A DNA stretch of 11,839 bases, from contig CP070830.1 in assembly GCA_020344865.1 (NCBI GenBank), positions 795,584-807,422 on the forward strand. Direction: 5' to 3'. Below are positions 5,961 through 11,839 of this stretch, piece after piece. The DNA is from Planctomycetota bacterium. GTDB taxonomy: Bacteria > Planctomycetota > Phycisphaerae > Sedimentisphaerales > Anaerobacaceae. The translations under genes and the position numbers were made by a program. Position 1 is the first letter of the stretch. The number at the start of each line of letters is the position of its first letter. The notes under the pieces were generated by a model. That model worked only from the letters and a program-made list of their open reading frames with translations. It was not told where the DNA came from and ran no database searches.

Positions 5961-6395
5961 ATGCAGCCGGACGCGCTTGATTGGAAAATAATCAATATCC
6001 TTTCGCAGAAGTATATGCCGAACAGCACTATCGCAAAGAAACTCGGTGTTACGGAGGGGACTATCCGACAAAGATTAAAACGGCTGCAAGGCGGCAACGT
6101 CCTCAAAATAAGGGCTCTGAGAGACCCAAACATCCTTGAAAATCAACAGTTGGCAATAGTCGCGGCAACACTAATGGAAGCGAAATACCTCGATAAGAAG
6201 GCCCAGGAGATTTCTGAATTGGACAACGTTCTTTCGGTTTCGATTGTTTCGGGGCGATATGATGTGCTAATTGAGGTTCTATTGGAGTCCAACAGAGGTC
6301 TTGTTACTTTTCTGACAGAAAAACTTTCGACTATAGAAGGAATATCCAAGACAGAGACGTTTGTTATACTGAAAAGCTACGACAAGTGGGTATAG
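5961..6395 (+). CDS. Lrp/AsnC-family transcriptional regulator
   Basis: A 144-residue feast/famine regulator. The N-terminal winged helix-turn-helix (residues 4-50) reads LDWKIINILSQ, then NSTIAKKLGVTEGTIRQRLKRLQ, the recognition-helix pattern of the family. The C-terminal RAM/effector domain (about 65-140) includes VLSVSIVSGRYDVLIEVLLES and ends in TFVILKSYDKWV, typical of the ligand-binding alpha/beta fold that assembles into dimers and octamers. The start is supported by aggag at 5949-5953, 7 bases upstream. It is the fourth gene of the pnt cluster, spaced by 13 bp, so it is probably co-transcribed. The palindrome in the pnt promoter makes autoregulation plausible. The effector is unknown; amino acids are usual for the family. 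Confidence 0.93.
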   Translation: MQPDALDWKIINILSQKYMPNSTIAKKLGVTEGTIRQRLKRLQGGNVLKIRALRDPNILENQQLAIVAATLMEAKYLDKKAQEISELDNVLSVSIVSGRYDVLIEVLLESNRGLVTFLTEKLSTIEGISKTETFVILKSYDKWV

Positions 6396-6458
6396 TGATG
6401 TTTACAAATCGAATCTAATAAATATTTACTAATTTTTGAGTCGAAAGGAAATCGAGAG

Positions 6459-6902
6459 GTGTATTCAGATATATTCGGTAATCTTACAGAATGGGGGCAG
6501 GTAATTGAGACGCTCGATCAGCTGAAAGAGTTAAAACAATTGGATAGAAATCAGGATGGTCTTACTCGCGTACTGAGATATCGTGATAACTGGCAATTGC
6601 GGGAAACAGTTCTTAAACATATAGTGCACTTAACCGAGCCCACAGAAGAACTCGTTCGTGAAGTGATTAATATTGCCGCCGACGAATATATCTATGTTGA
6701 TATGCGTATTCTTGCGGTTGATGCTTTAGGTCAGTTAATTCCTTTGTGCATCAAACGGGGTGATAATAAAGACAGTAAACTTGTAGAGATCGCTATAGAA
6801 AATATGAATAAGCTTCTTAATTCACCACAGCCTCCACTTCTTCACGAGGCAGTTACTGAAGCTTTTAAAATGATAAAGAAAACTCAGAAGAGCACATTTT
6901 AA
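6459..6902 (+). CDS. Helical-repeat (HEAT-like) protein, unknown
   Basis: A 147-residue, mostly alpha-helical, soluble protein beginning with GTG; aaagga at 6444-6449 sits 9 bases upstream. From residue 40 onward it reads as paired amphipathic helices resembling HEAT/ARM repeats: LRETVLKHIVHL (about 48-59), EELVREVINIAAD (63-75), VDMRILAVDALGQLIPLC (81-98), SKLVEIAIENMNKLL (106-120) and LLHEAVTEAFKMIKK (127-141). Such solenoids usually mediate protein contacts. No catalytic motif, signal peptide or membrane segment is visible. It lies 63 bp after the Lrp-type gene in an AT-rich gap with no strong promoter, so read-through from the pnt operon is possible. Family assignment is by pattern only. 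Confidence 0.7.
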   Translation: MYSDIFGNLTEWGQVIETLDQLKELKQLDRNQDGLTRVLRYRDNWQLRETVLKHIVHLTEPTEELVREVINIAADEYIYVDMRILAVDALGQLIPLCIKRGDNKDSKLVEIAIENMNKLLNSPQPPLLHEAVTEAFKMIKKTQKSTF

Positions 6903-7021
6903 GCATTACTTCCAACCTACAGGTGAAAAGACAGTGGCAAAAGCTGGGCGACGCATAATTCATTTGTACTCAAACATAAACAATAATTTTAACTGTTAAG
7001 AATTCTGTCGACTTTTCCCTG

Positions 7022-7089
7022 GTCCCGGTCCATTCCACATTGGATTCCGCTGATAAGAACGTTGTGAAGACGTGGAAGGCCTGAGGGAC
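7022..7089. other. Imperfect long hairpin, possible structured RNA
   Basis: gtccc (7022-7026) pairs with gggac (7085-7089), and cc-a-ttccac (7030-7038) pairs with gtggaagg (7072-7079) with one bulged A. The terminal loop is about 33 nt and contains aacgtt. It matches no RNA class I know and may be decayed repeat sequence. Confidence 0.25.
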
Positions 7090-7207
7090 ATAATTATGGG
7101 TTGGGGGCGAGGGGTATAATTGGGGGTCGGGGGTCAGGGGTGAGAGCAGAATTATGAATTAAGAGTAGTTGCGAGTTGCAGGTTGCGCGTTGCGGGTTTT
7201 TTCTGGG

Positions 7208-7267
7208 CCCCAGATCGGAGTCTGGGGTTCCGCCAGAAGGACGGCGGACAAGCCCGCCGGAGGCGGG
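7208..7267. repeat. Cluster of three palindromes
   Basis: ccccaga (7208-7214)/tctgggg (7221-7227) with a 6-base loop; tccgcc (7229-7234)/ggcgga (7243-7248) with loop agaaggac; cccgcc (7253-7258)/ggcggg (7262-7267) with a 3-base loop. The second has the 8-base loop typical of the family dispersed over the window. Confidence 0.75.
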
Positions 7268-7434
7268 TGAACTTCGCTGCGAGTTGTCGTTGCATTGTTT
7301 TTAGATTCCTGTAAGATTATCGGCATCGAAAAGAATAAATTATGTTTTGTAAATGTTTAAACGGGAAATATGGGCATACGGGGATTTGTCATGGCTCTTG
7401 GAGATTTTAACTCGGTGGCGGTGAGGTGAATAAA

Positions 7435-8862
7435 ATGAAAGGGACAAAAATGAAGGGATACTTAAGGGGCTTAGTCTGGAGCGTATGTATTATATTTTTT
7501 ATCAGCGGATGCGGAACAACTGCGAGAGTCGACAATACCTTACAAGAAGAAGAATGGTTAGCAAAGGCATATCGCTATGATAAGAACGGCTGGATTTACC
7601 TTCATATCGAAGGGGAGCCCTTTGAAAGAGGATTCCAGCGGGGTTATTTAACCGCCAATGAAATCGACGAATGCCTAAAAACAACGGCGTATGTGGAGGA
7701 GTTTAAGACTGCAAAAGAACTCGGCTTTTTCACCAAGGCCGCCGCCAAGCTTTTCAAGGGGAAAGTTCCCAAAGAGTATGTCGAGGAAATGAAGGGGATG
7801 GTAAGGGGGATGCAGAAGGCCGGAAAAGAAATAACTTATGAACAAATGCTTTTTATGAACGGGGCCATCGATGTTCTCTGGTACTGGTGGCCTGAAGAGA
7901 AAGAATCAATGGGGACCGGCTGCAGCGCCTTTATTGCCACCGGCGACGTTACCGCCGATGGCGGAATAGTCATGGCCCATAATACATGGTCAAGCTATGT
8001 AGATGCCCAATTTTGTAATATTATCGTGGACATTGTCCCCGAAAACGGTCGTCGAATCCTAATGCAATCCTGGGGTCCTTTGATATACAGCGGTACGGAT
8101 TTTTTCATCACTTCAGCGGGCCTGGTCGGTACGGAAACTACTATTGGAGATTTTAGCGGATTTAACAAAAAGGGGACTCCGGTTTTCGTAAGGGCCAGGA
8201 AAGCGATGCAGTACGCCAATAACATTGATGAGTGGGCTGAGATAATGATTAAAAACAATAGCGGCGCTTATGCCAATTCCTGGCTGTTGGGAGACATTAA
8301 AAGCAATGAGATAGCCCGCCTTGAGCTGGGATTAAAACATCATAGTTTAGAGAAAAGTACGGATGGATATTTTGCAGGTTCAAACATTACGGACAACATA
8401 AAGATTTTGAGAGAAGAGAGCAACGTCAGCTACGGTGATGTAAGAAGAGGCTCTGTGGCCCGCAGGGAACGATGGAAACAACTTATGAAAAAACACCACG
8501 GACGGGTTAATGCTGAGATTGCCAAACAAATGCTTGCCGACCATTATGACGTCTACTTAGGGAAAGAAAATCCGAGCTCCCGAACAATATGCGGCCATTC
8601 GGAATTAGATGATGGAAGTATTCCAACAAGCGGGTCTGCGTATCGTCCCTCAGGCGCCCTTGACGGAAAAGTTGTCGATTCGAAGATGGCAAAAGACTGG
8701 AAGATTATGGCAAAGTGGGGCAGTTCCTGCGACATTGGCTTTGATTCGCAGAAGTTTTTAGAAAGACGCACTCAATATGACTGGCTGGAAGGATATTTAA
8801 AGGACCTGCCTGCAAGACCCTGGACTGTTTTTCCCTGCACGGCGGCGAGGCCAATAAAATGA
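7435..8862 (+). CDS. C45 / phospholipase-B-like Ntn hydrolase, lipoprotein
   Basis: A putative exported lipoprotein of 475 residues. ATG 7435 is chosen over GTG 7426 because gaggtg at 7423-7428 is well placed for it. A hydrophobic signal (about residues 10-23) leads to the lipobox FISGC with Cys26. The body matches the C45 acyltransferase / phospholipase-B-like group: EPFERGFQRGYLTANEI (about 56-72), then G162-C163-SAFIATGDVTADGGIVMAHN183. Cys163 is the expected autocatalytic cleavage site and nucleophile, with the preceding Gly as in isopenicillin N acyltransferase. Later conserved-looking stretches are SWLLGD, FAGSNI and SSRTICGH. Substrates in the family are amides or acyl-lipids; here it is unknown. 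Membrane anchoring suggests action in the periplasm or on the cell surface. Monocistronic in appearance, between repeat-rich spacers. Confidence 0.85.
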   Translation: MKGTKMKGYLRGLVWSVCIIFFISGCGTTARVDNTLQEEEWLAKAYRYDKNGWIYLHIEGEPFERGFQRGYLTANEIDECLKTTAYVEEFKTAKELGFFTKAAAKLFKGKVPKEYVEEMKGMVRGMQKAGKEITYEQMLFMNGAIDVLWYWWPEEKESMGTGCSAFIATGDVTADGGIVMAHNTWSSYVDAQFCNIIVDIVPENGRRILMQSWGPLIYSGTDFFITSAGLVGTETTIGDFSGFNKKGTPVFVRARKAMQYANNIDEWAEIMIKNNSGAYANSWLLGDIKSNEIARLELGLKHHSLEKSTDGYFAGSNITDNIKILREESNVSYGDVRRGSVARRERWKQLMKKHHGRVNAEIAKQMLADHYDVYLGKENPSSRTICGHSELDDGSIPTSGSAYRPSGALDGKVVDSKMAKDWKIMAKWGSSCDIGFDSQKFLERRTQYDWLEGYLKDLPARPWTVFPCTAARPIK

Positions 8863-8953
8863 AAGGGGTTAGGAGCATAATCAGGGGTGGGGGATTAGGG
8901 GCGAGGGATTAGTTAGAAAAGCAAATATTAAAATGCAAAGAGCAAAAATACAG

Positions 8954-8985
8954 AGCAACCCCGACAACGACGTTCGAGGGCGGGG
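8954..8985 (+). repeat. Left-half copy of the 1528-1626 repeat
   Basis: agcaaccccgacaacgac followed by gttcgagggcgggg corresponds to 1528-1565 with a few substitutions and short deletions. ccccg (8959-8963) can pair with cgggg (8981-8985). It lies in the spacer after the hydrolase gene, where AT-rich simple sequence (8920-8953) precedes it. Confidence 0.6.
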
Positions 8986-9085
8986 AATTCAAAGATACGA
9001 ATCAAATATGAAAAAGAGATAGCGGGATGGGCCCTCCTTCGCCGGTTCGACCAGGCTCACCACAGGCAAGGCTTCGGCGGGTAAA

Positions 9086-9105
9086 CCCGCCAGAAGGACG
9101 GCGGG
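9086..9105. repeat. cccgcc-N8-ggcggg palindrome
   Basis: cccgcc (9086-9091), loop agaaggac, ggcggg (9100-9105), flanked by gtaaa on both sides. It ends 9 bp before the stop codon of the minus-strand cysteine-rich gene and so could also form in the 3' end of that transcript. Confidence 0.75.
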
Positions 9106-9114
9106 TAAACTACG

Positions 9115-9429
9115 TTAGGCCTCGAGTGGGTAGCGAAACTCTTCGCAGTGCCATTTCAGCTCATTCGGTTTTTTAAGGGAGCAGGTTTTGCGATTACCAC
9201 AATCGGAGCATAAGCCGAGTAGTGGGTTGGAATCTTGTGTGATTGTATCTGAAGGAATTGGCGGTTTCCGGGTGACCCTGCAGCCGGAGTTGGATGATGT
9301 GAATAACTCGCACTCGAAAACAGGTGGGTGGCGGCGCATAATAAAGGCGCAATCAGGAGCGCATTGACAAGTAGTGCACAGGTCACCACTGCGACTGGAG
9401 GGAGAAATATAGGGGTCAGATTTTTCCAT
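9115..9429 (-). CDS. Small cysteine-rich protein with duplicated metal-binding-like module
   Basis: A 104-residue protein whose two halves repeat one pattern. Module 1: L17-C18-x2-C21-x5-C27-x12-C40-E-x-F. Module 2: L73-C74-x2-C77-x5-C83-x11-C95-E-x-F. Four regularly spaced cysteines per module suggest zinc or possibly iron-sulphur binding. A linker of about 30 residues (Pro/Ser/Thr-rich) separates them and carries one extra Cys (C50); C23 is also extra. No signal or membrane segment. The ATG at 9429 has only a weak upstream ribosome site (ggtggtg), but the cysteine pattern begins at residue 18, so this start or one slightly downstream is needed. A minus-strand promoter lies near 9583-9610. 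It is divergent from the RRM gene. The family was not recognised with a name and the function is unknown. Confidence 0.75.
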   Translation of the reverse strand: MEKSDPYISPSSRSGDLCTTCQCAPDCAFIMRRHPPVFECELFTSSNSGCRVTRKPPIPSDTITQDSNPLLGLCSDCGNRKTCSLKKPNELKWHCEEFRYPLEA

Positions 9430-9501
9430 TTTTGGGCACCACCCTTTCGGACTCGCGGGGTTCAGGTTCTCGTTTTACAGGTCGATTAATTAGCATCAGG
9501 A

Positions 9502-9520
9502 TCGCCGCCGGGGGCGGCGA
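9502..9520. other. GC hairpin in leader of cysteine-rich gene
   Basis: tcgccgcc (9502-9509), loop ggg, ggcggcga (9513-9520): a perfect 8-bp stem. On the minus strand it would lie in the 5' untranslated region, about 75 nt before the start codon. No T tract follows, so an intrinsic terminator is not indicated. Confidence 0.45.
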
Positions 9521-9582
9521 GAGGCAATTATTTAGGCTGAAAAGAGCGAAAAACTGACGCATATCAGGTATACTAATAATCC

Positions 9583-9610
9583 ATATTAGCAAAAGTGTTT
9601 GGCGTGTCAA
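9583..9610 (-). promoter_or_regulatory. Sigma-70-like promoter, minus strand
   Basis: On the minus strand, a perfect TTGACA (9610-9605), 16-bp spacer and TAATAT (9588-9583). It would produce a leader of roughly 145 nt for the cysteine-rich gene. A small inverted repeat (ctaat/attag) overlaps the -10. Confidence 0.5.
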
Positions 9611-9768
9611 GTGTTTTTTAAATTTTTTTAGGGGGGTCAGAAGAGGAAAGATGGGGAAAAGAGTCGGCCGGGAATAGGCACAAAAAAACACCAAAAAGTT
9701 GACCAGAGAGGGGAGGGATGATTAGGGATTGGGGGATGGGAATAAGTTTTGGGATTTAAATTTTGGTG

Positions 9769-9797
9769 TTGTCAAGAGAGTATGTTTGTCTTATATT
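9769..9797 (+). promoter_or_regulatory. Promoter of the RRM gene
   Basis: TTGTCA (9769-9774), 17-bp spacer, TATATT (9792-9797). Both boxes match at 5 of 6 positions. Transcription would start near 9804, leaving a leader of about 68 nt that contains the direct repeat ccgggaagaccggga. Confidence 0.6.
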
Positions 9798-9871
9798 GCT
9801 GGTGAGATTATTTATGCTGTGCCGGGAAGACCGGGAATTTAAGATTTACAGGCTAAAGGAAGGAAACCGAG

Positions 9872-10192
9872 ATGAATATATATGTTGGCAATTTGGCGGG
9901 GGAAGTAACTGACGACGATTTGCGAGCGGCCTTCGAGGAGTTCGGTCAGGTGGACACGGCGAACGTGATAAAGGACAAATACAGCGGTGAGTCGCGCGGA
10001 TTCGGGTTCGTGGAGATGCCGGGGAAGGCTGAAGCTGAAAAGGCGATTGAGGAGATGAATGGTAAAGAGCTGCAGGGGCGAACAGTGACAGTTAACGAGG
10101 CCCGGCCGAAAAGAGACCGTGGCAGCGGTGGAGGCAGAAGAGGTGGTTTCGGCGGCGGTCGCGGCGGTGGTCGTGGCGGACGTCGGTATTAG
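9872..10192 (+). CDS. RRM-domain glycine-rich RNA-binding protein
   Basis: A 106-residue single-RRM protein. RNP2 is I3-Y-V-G-N-L8 and RNP1 is R42-G-F-G-F-V-E-M49; the aromatic residues at Tyr4, Phe44 and Phe46 are those that stack on single-stranded RNA bases. The RRM ends near residue 80 (GRTVTVNEARP) and is followed by a Gly/Arg-rich RGG-type tail (about 81-106). This layout matches the Rbp proteins of cyanobacteria and planctomycetes and plant glycine-rich proteins, often cold- or stress-responsive RNA chaperones. The start is backed by aaaggaagg just upstream. It has its own promoter and is divergent from the cysteine-rich gene. RNA targets cannot be inferred. Confidence 0.95.
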   Translation: MNIYVGNLAGEVTDDDLRAAFEEFGQVDTANVIKDKYSGESRGFGFVEMPGKAEAEKAIEEMNGKELQGRTVTVNEARPKRDRGSGGGRRGGFGGGRGGGRGGRRY

Positions 10193-10208
10193 GAAGCGCG
10201 TAAATCCG

Positions 10209-10225
10209 CCCAAAGCAGGTTTGGG
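10209..10225 (+). terminator. Hairpin after RRM gene
   Basis: cccaaa (10209-10214), loop gcagg, tttggg (10220-10225), extendable by a C-G and a G-T pair. It starts 17 bp after the stop codon. There is no T tract, so terminator function is uncertain. Confidence 0.35.
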
Positions 10226-10277
10226 TGCTAAAGAAGTGGGATGTTTCGATTGGTGATTTGCGGCCGGAGGCCAGGTC

Positions 10278-10321
10278 CCCGCCAAACCGATGGCGGGTAA
10301 ACCCGCCACAAAGACGGCGGG
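10278..10321. repeat. Two tandem cccgcc-N8-ggcggg palindromes
   Basis: First: cccgcc (10278-10283), loop aaaccgat, ggcggg (10292-10297). Second: cccgcc (10302-10307), loop acaaagac, ggcggg (10316-10321). They are separated by taaa, and gtaaa follows the second unit. Confidence 0.8.
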
Positions 10322-10401
10322 TAAACTTCGACTTCGCGGCCCTTACAGATGATTGGAATTTGCTGTTAGTGGTTCGATAGACAAAGAGAAAGAAAGCACA
10401 G

Positions 10402-11205
10402 ATGAGAAAGAAGAACATCCTAAAAGCTATTTTCTGGTCGGCGGTGATAAGTATGGTTTGCGGCTGTGCAGTAGAAAGGGGGCAATGCGGAGGTGAGGAG
10501 TGGGTCAGGCTGTTTAACGGCAAGAACTTGGCCGGGTGGCGGCCCAAGATATCAGGTTATGAGTTCGGCGAGAACTTCGGCAACACTTTCCGTGTGGAAG
10601 ACGGGATTCTGAAAGTCTCTTACGATGAGTATGACGAGTTTGACGGTGAATTCGGTCACCTTTTTTACAAGGAGAAATTCTCGCATTACAGAGTTCGGCT
10701 TGAATACCGCTTTGTCGGTGAGCAATTGCCCGGCGGTCCCGACTGGGGCTATCGGAACAGCGGTATAATGCTGCACTGCCAATCGCCCGAGTCCATGCGG
10801 AAGGACCAGGACTTTCCCGTCTGCATCGAGGCGCAGCTTCTGGGCGGGGACGGCAAAAATGAGCGGTCCACAGGGAACGTCTGCACGCCGGGCATGCACA
10901 TCGTGATGAATGACACGCTGGTTACGGACCACTGCATCAATTCGTCTTCTGAAACGTATCATGGCGAGCAGTGGGTTACGGCGGAAGTGGAGGTCCATGG
11001 TAACGATGTGGTCAAGCATATTATCAATGGGCAGGTCGTGCTCGAATACGAAAAGCCGCAATTCGATCCGAAGGACGGCGACGCCGTTAAGCTAATCGAA
11101 GGCAATAACGGCGAGTTGATGGTGTACGAAGGTTACATTTCCGTCCAGGCCGAGAGTCATCCTGTCGAATTTCGAAATATCGAGATACTCCTACTGGAAC
11201 AATAA
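10402..11205 (+). CDS. DUF1080 (3-keto-disaccharide hydrolase-like) lipoprotein
   Basis: A 267-residue exported protein of the DUF1080 / 3-keto-disaccharide hydrolase family, a concanavalin-like beta-sandwich greatly expanded in Planctomycetota and Verrucomicrobiota. The signal (MRKKNILKAIFWSAVISMVCGC) ends in a lipobox-like VCGC with Cys22. Family hallmarks: W34-V-R-L-F-N-G-K-N-L-A-G-W46 near the start, W-x2-DG-like F-R-V-E-D-G-I-L-K-V, the H-Y-R-V-R-L-E-Y-R-F strand, and Y117-R-N-S-G-I-M-L-H-C126; a later stretch reads IEAQLLGGDGKNERSTGNV, followed by EQWVTAEVEVHGNDVVKHIINGQVVLEYE. Members are implicated in cleaving oxidised sugars or binding carbohydrate; substrate here is unknown. Upstream sequence gives a purine-rich ribosome site (gagaaagaaag). 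No strong promoter was seen in the 209-bp gap. Confidence 0.92.
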   Translation: MRKKNILKAIFWSAVISMVCGCAVERGQCGGEEWVRLFNGKNLAGWRPKISGYEFGENFGNTFRVEDGILKVSYDEYDEFDGEFGHLFYKEKFSHYRVRLEYRFVGEQLPGGPDWGYRNSGIMLHCQSPESMRKDQDFPVCIEAQLLGGDGKNERSTGNVCTPGMHIVMNDTLVTDHCINSSSETYHGEQWVTAEVEVHGNDVVKHIINGQVVLEYEKPQFDPKDGDAVKLIEGNNGELMVYEGYISVQAESHPVEFRNIEILLLEQ

Positions 11206-11275
11206 ATCTCCTACATGACAGAACGACGAGTGGGTCCCAGCCCCCCAAGCGATAAAGTGCGCAGGAATGACCAAG
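11206..11275. other. Convergent intergenic gap
   Basis: The 70-bp space between the DUF1080 gene and the oppositely oriented Nudix-like gene shows no clear bidirectional terminator; only short complementary runs (gggtccc) are present. Confidence 0.5.
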
Positions 11276-11839
11276 TTATGTCAGTTTATTTAGCAGGTCG
11301 AGGCAGAGTTGTGACCAGGTTTCCATTGAGTCGCGGAGGTTTAGGAGTTCTTCGGGGGTCATAAATGCGAGTTGGGTAATCATCTGCTCACGCCTGGTGA
11401 CATCGGGGGAGTCGAGGCGCCAGTGGTGGACGATACCGAGGTGTACGCTGCCGACGTCGTTTGAGTCGTCGTTTAAGAGGGCGACGACGGAGTCGGAGTG
11501 TGGGGTGTTAACGGAGATCTCCTCGGCGACTTCCCGGGCTACGGCGGTGGTGTAGGCAGCGCGAAAGTCGGCACTAAAGAGGGGCAATTCGTCGTCGTCG
11601 GGGTTGATGTGGCCGCCAATGCCGATAGAGCGGAGGCCGACGAGACGTGATTCGCCAGCGCGGCGGCCGCGGACGTACGAGAGGAAGCGGCCGGAGTGAC
11701 TGATGATGACATAGGGGATAAGCTGCTTGCAGGAGGGGTCGGACTCGGCCTTGGAGCGGGGGATGAAGCGGGGGACGCCGGGGGCGAAGAGGTGGGGGAG
11801 GTAGCGGTCGACGTCGGGGGCGAGGCCCTGGAACGTTCC
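11276..11839 (-). CDS. Nudix-like hydrolase (5' end outside window)
   Basis: The minus-strand frame stays open from the stop at 11278-11276 to the window edge, giving 187 residues with the N-terminus missing. An internal TTG at 11587 could be mistaken for a start, but the reading frame and similarity continue upstream. Landmarks: YVIISHSGRFLSYVRGRRAGESRLVGLRSIGIGGHIN, then AYTTAVAREVAEEISV. The GGHIN and R-E-V-A-E-E core match the Nudix fold, resembling the predicted MutT-like phosphoesterase group (COG4112, from memory). The box is degenerate: about 30 residues separate the GG from the REVxEE core, the usual upstream Glu is Ala, and the Gly near the end is Ser. C-terminal half ends in ETWSQLCLDLLNKLT. 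Substrate unknown; convergent with the DUF1080 gene. Confidence 0.8.
   Translation of the reverse strand, partial: GTFQGLAPDVDRYLPHLFAPGVPRFIPRSKAESDPSCKQLIPYVIISHSGRFLSYVRGRRAGESRLVGLRSIGIGGHINPDDDELPLFSADFRAAYTTAVAREVAEEISVNTPHSDSVVALLNDDSNDVGSVHLGIVHHWRLDSPDVTRREQMITQLAFMTPEELLNLRDSMETWSQLCLDLLNKLT

Larger units (their letters stand above)
6903..7425. other. Repeat-rich intergenic spacer
   Basis: No gene is seen in this 520-bp gap. It holds an imperfect long hairpin (7022-7089), G-rich low-complexity sequence (about 7099-7145: gggttgggggcgagg and similar), and a cluster of three palindromes (7208-7267). A weak promoter-like pair may precede the hydrolase gene (TTGTCG/TTGCAT near 7284-7295, TAAGAT at 7312-7317), but the match is poor. 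Confidence 0.6.

Noticed and set aside
7426..7434. GTG 7426 as the start of the hydrolase gene
   Set aside because: The GTG is part of the gaggtg ribosome-binding sequence that fits the ATG at 7435.
9416..9694. Minus-strand frame upstream of the cysteine-rich gene
   Set aside because: It lies across the promoter, leader hairpin and T-rich sequence, has no ribosome site and overlaps the start of the better-supported gene.
9839..10309. Minus-strand frame of 156 codons opposite the RRM gene
   Set aside because: Antisense shadow of a clear RRM coding sequence and its Gly/Arg-rich tail.
10552..11061. Minus-strand frame of 169 codons opposite the DUF1080 gene
   Set aside because: Antisense shadow of a clearly recognised gene; the product shows no motif of its own.
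11276..11587. A 103-residue gene starting at TTG 11587
   Set aside because: The frame remains open to the window edge and the upstream residues (GRFLSYVRGRR...GIGGHIN) belong to the same Nudix-like domain.

Overview
The window looks like a chromosomal segment of a Planctomycetota-like (PVC) bacterium, possibly Phycisphaerae. The support is indirect: a DUF1080 lipoprotein, several other predicted envelope proteins, a bacterial RRM protein with a glycine/arginine tail, and gene-poor spacers full of short GC-rich palindromes and degenerate tandem repeats. No rRNA, tRNA, CRISPR array, transposase or phage gene was seen, and no known defence system. The lineage call is an inference and could be wrong.

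Layout. Positions 1-993 hold no convincing gene, only repeats, hairpins and a promoter. From 994 to 2662 are three small unrecognised envelope genes (two polytopic membrane proteins and a putative lipoprotein), each behind its own sigma-70-like promoter with a TTGACG -35 box. The first two promoters follow copies of the same roughly 60-100 bp repeat. At 3044-6395 is the best-defined unit: pntAA, pntAB and pntB (three-subunit proton-translocating NAD(P) transhydrogenase) followed 13 bp later by an Lrp/AsnC-family regulator gene. Its promoter carries a perfect 8-bp inverted repeat filling the -35/-10 spacer, and the half-site recurs 31 bp upstream and (5 of 6 bases) 31 bp downstream. A GTG-start helical-repeat protein (6459-6902) follows. 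After a 520-bp repeat-rich spacer comes a lipid-anchored C45/phospholipase-B-like Ntn hydrolase (7435-8862). A small cysteine-rich protein with two putative metal-binding modules (9115-9429, minus) is divergent from an RRM RNA-binding protein (9872-10192, plus), and both have recognisable promoters. The window ends with a DUF1080 lipoprotein (10402-11205) convergent with a 5'-truncated Nudix-like gene (11276-11839, minus).

How it fits together. The pnt genes would couple the proton gradient to hydride transfer between NAD(H) and NADP(H). The adjacent Lrp-type gene and the palindromic promoter suggest amino-acid- or ligand-responsive autoregulation of that operon, which is the most testable regulatory hypothesis here. 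The remaining genes appear to be independent, mostly single-gene transcription units for envelope, degradative or RNA-related functions. I did not find a clear novel multi-gene system. The strongest unusual signals are the phased operator array, a non-canonical NADP-site motif in PntB, the mosaic intergenic repeat linked to promoters, and the duplicated cysteine module protein.
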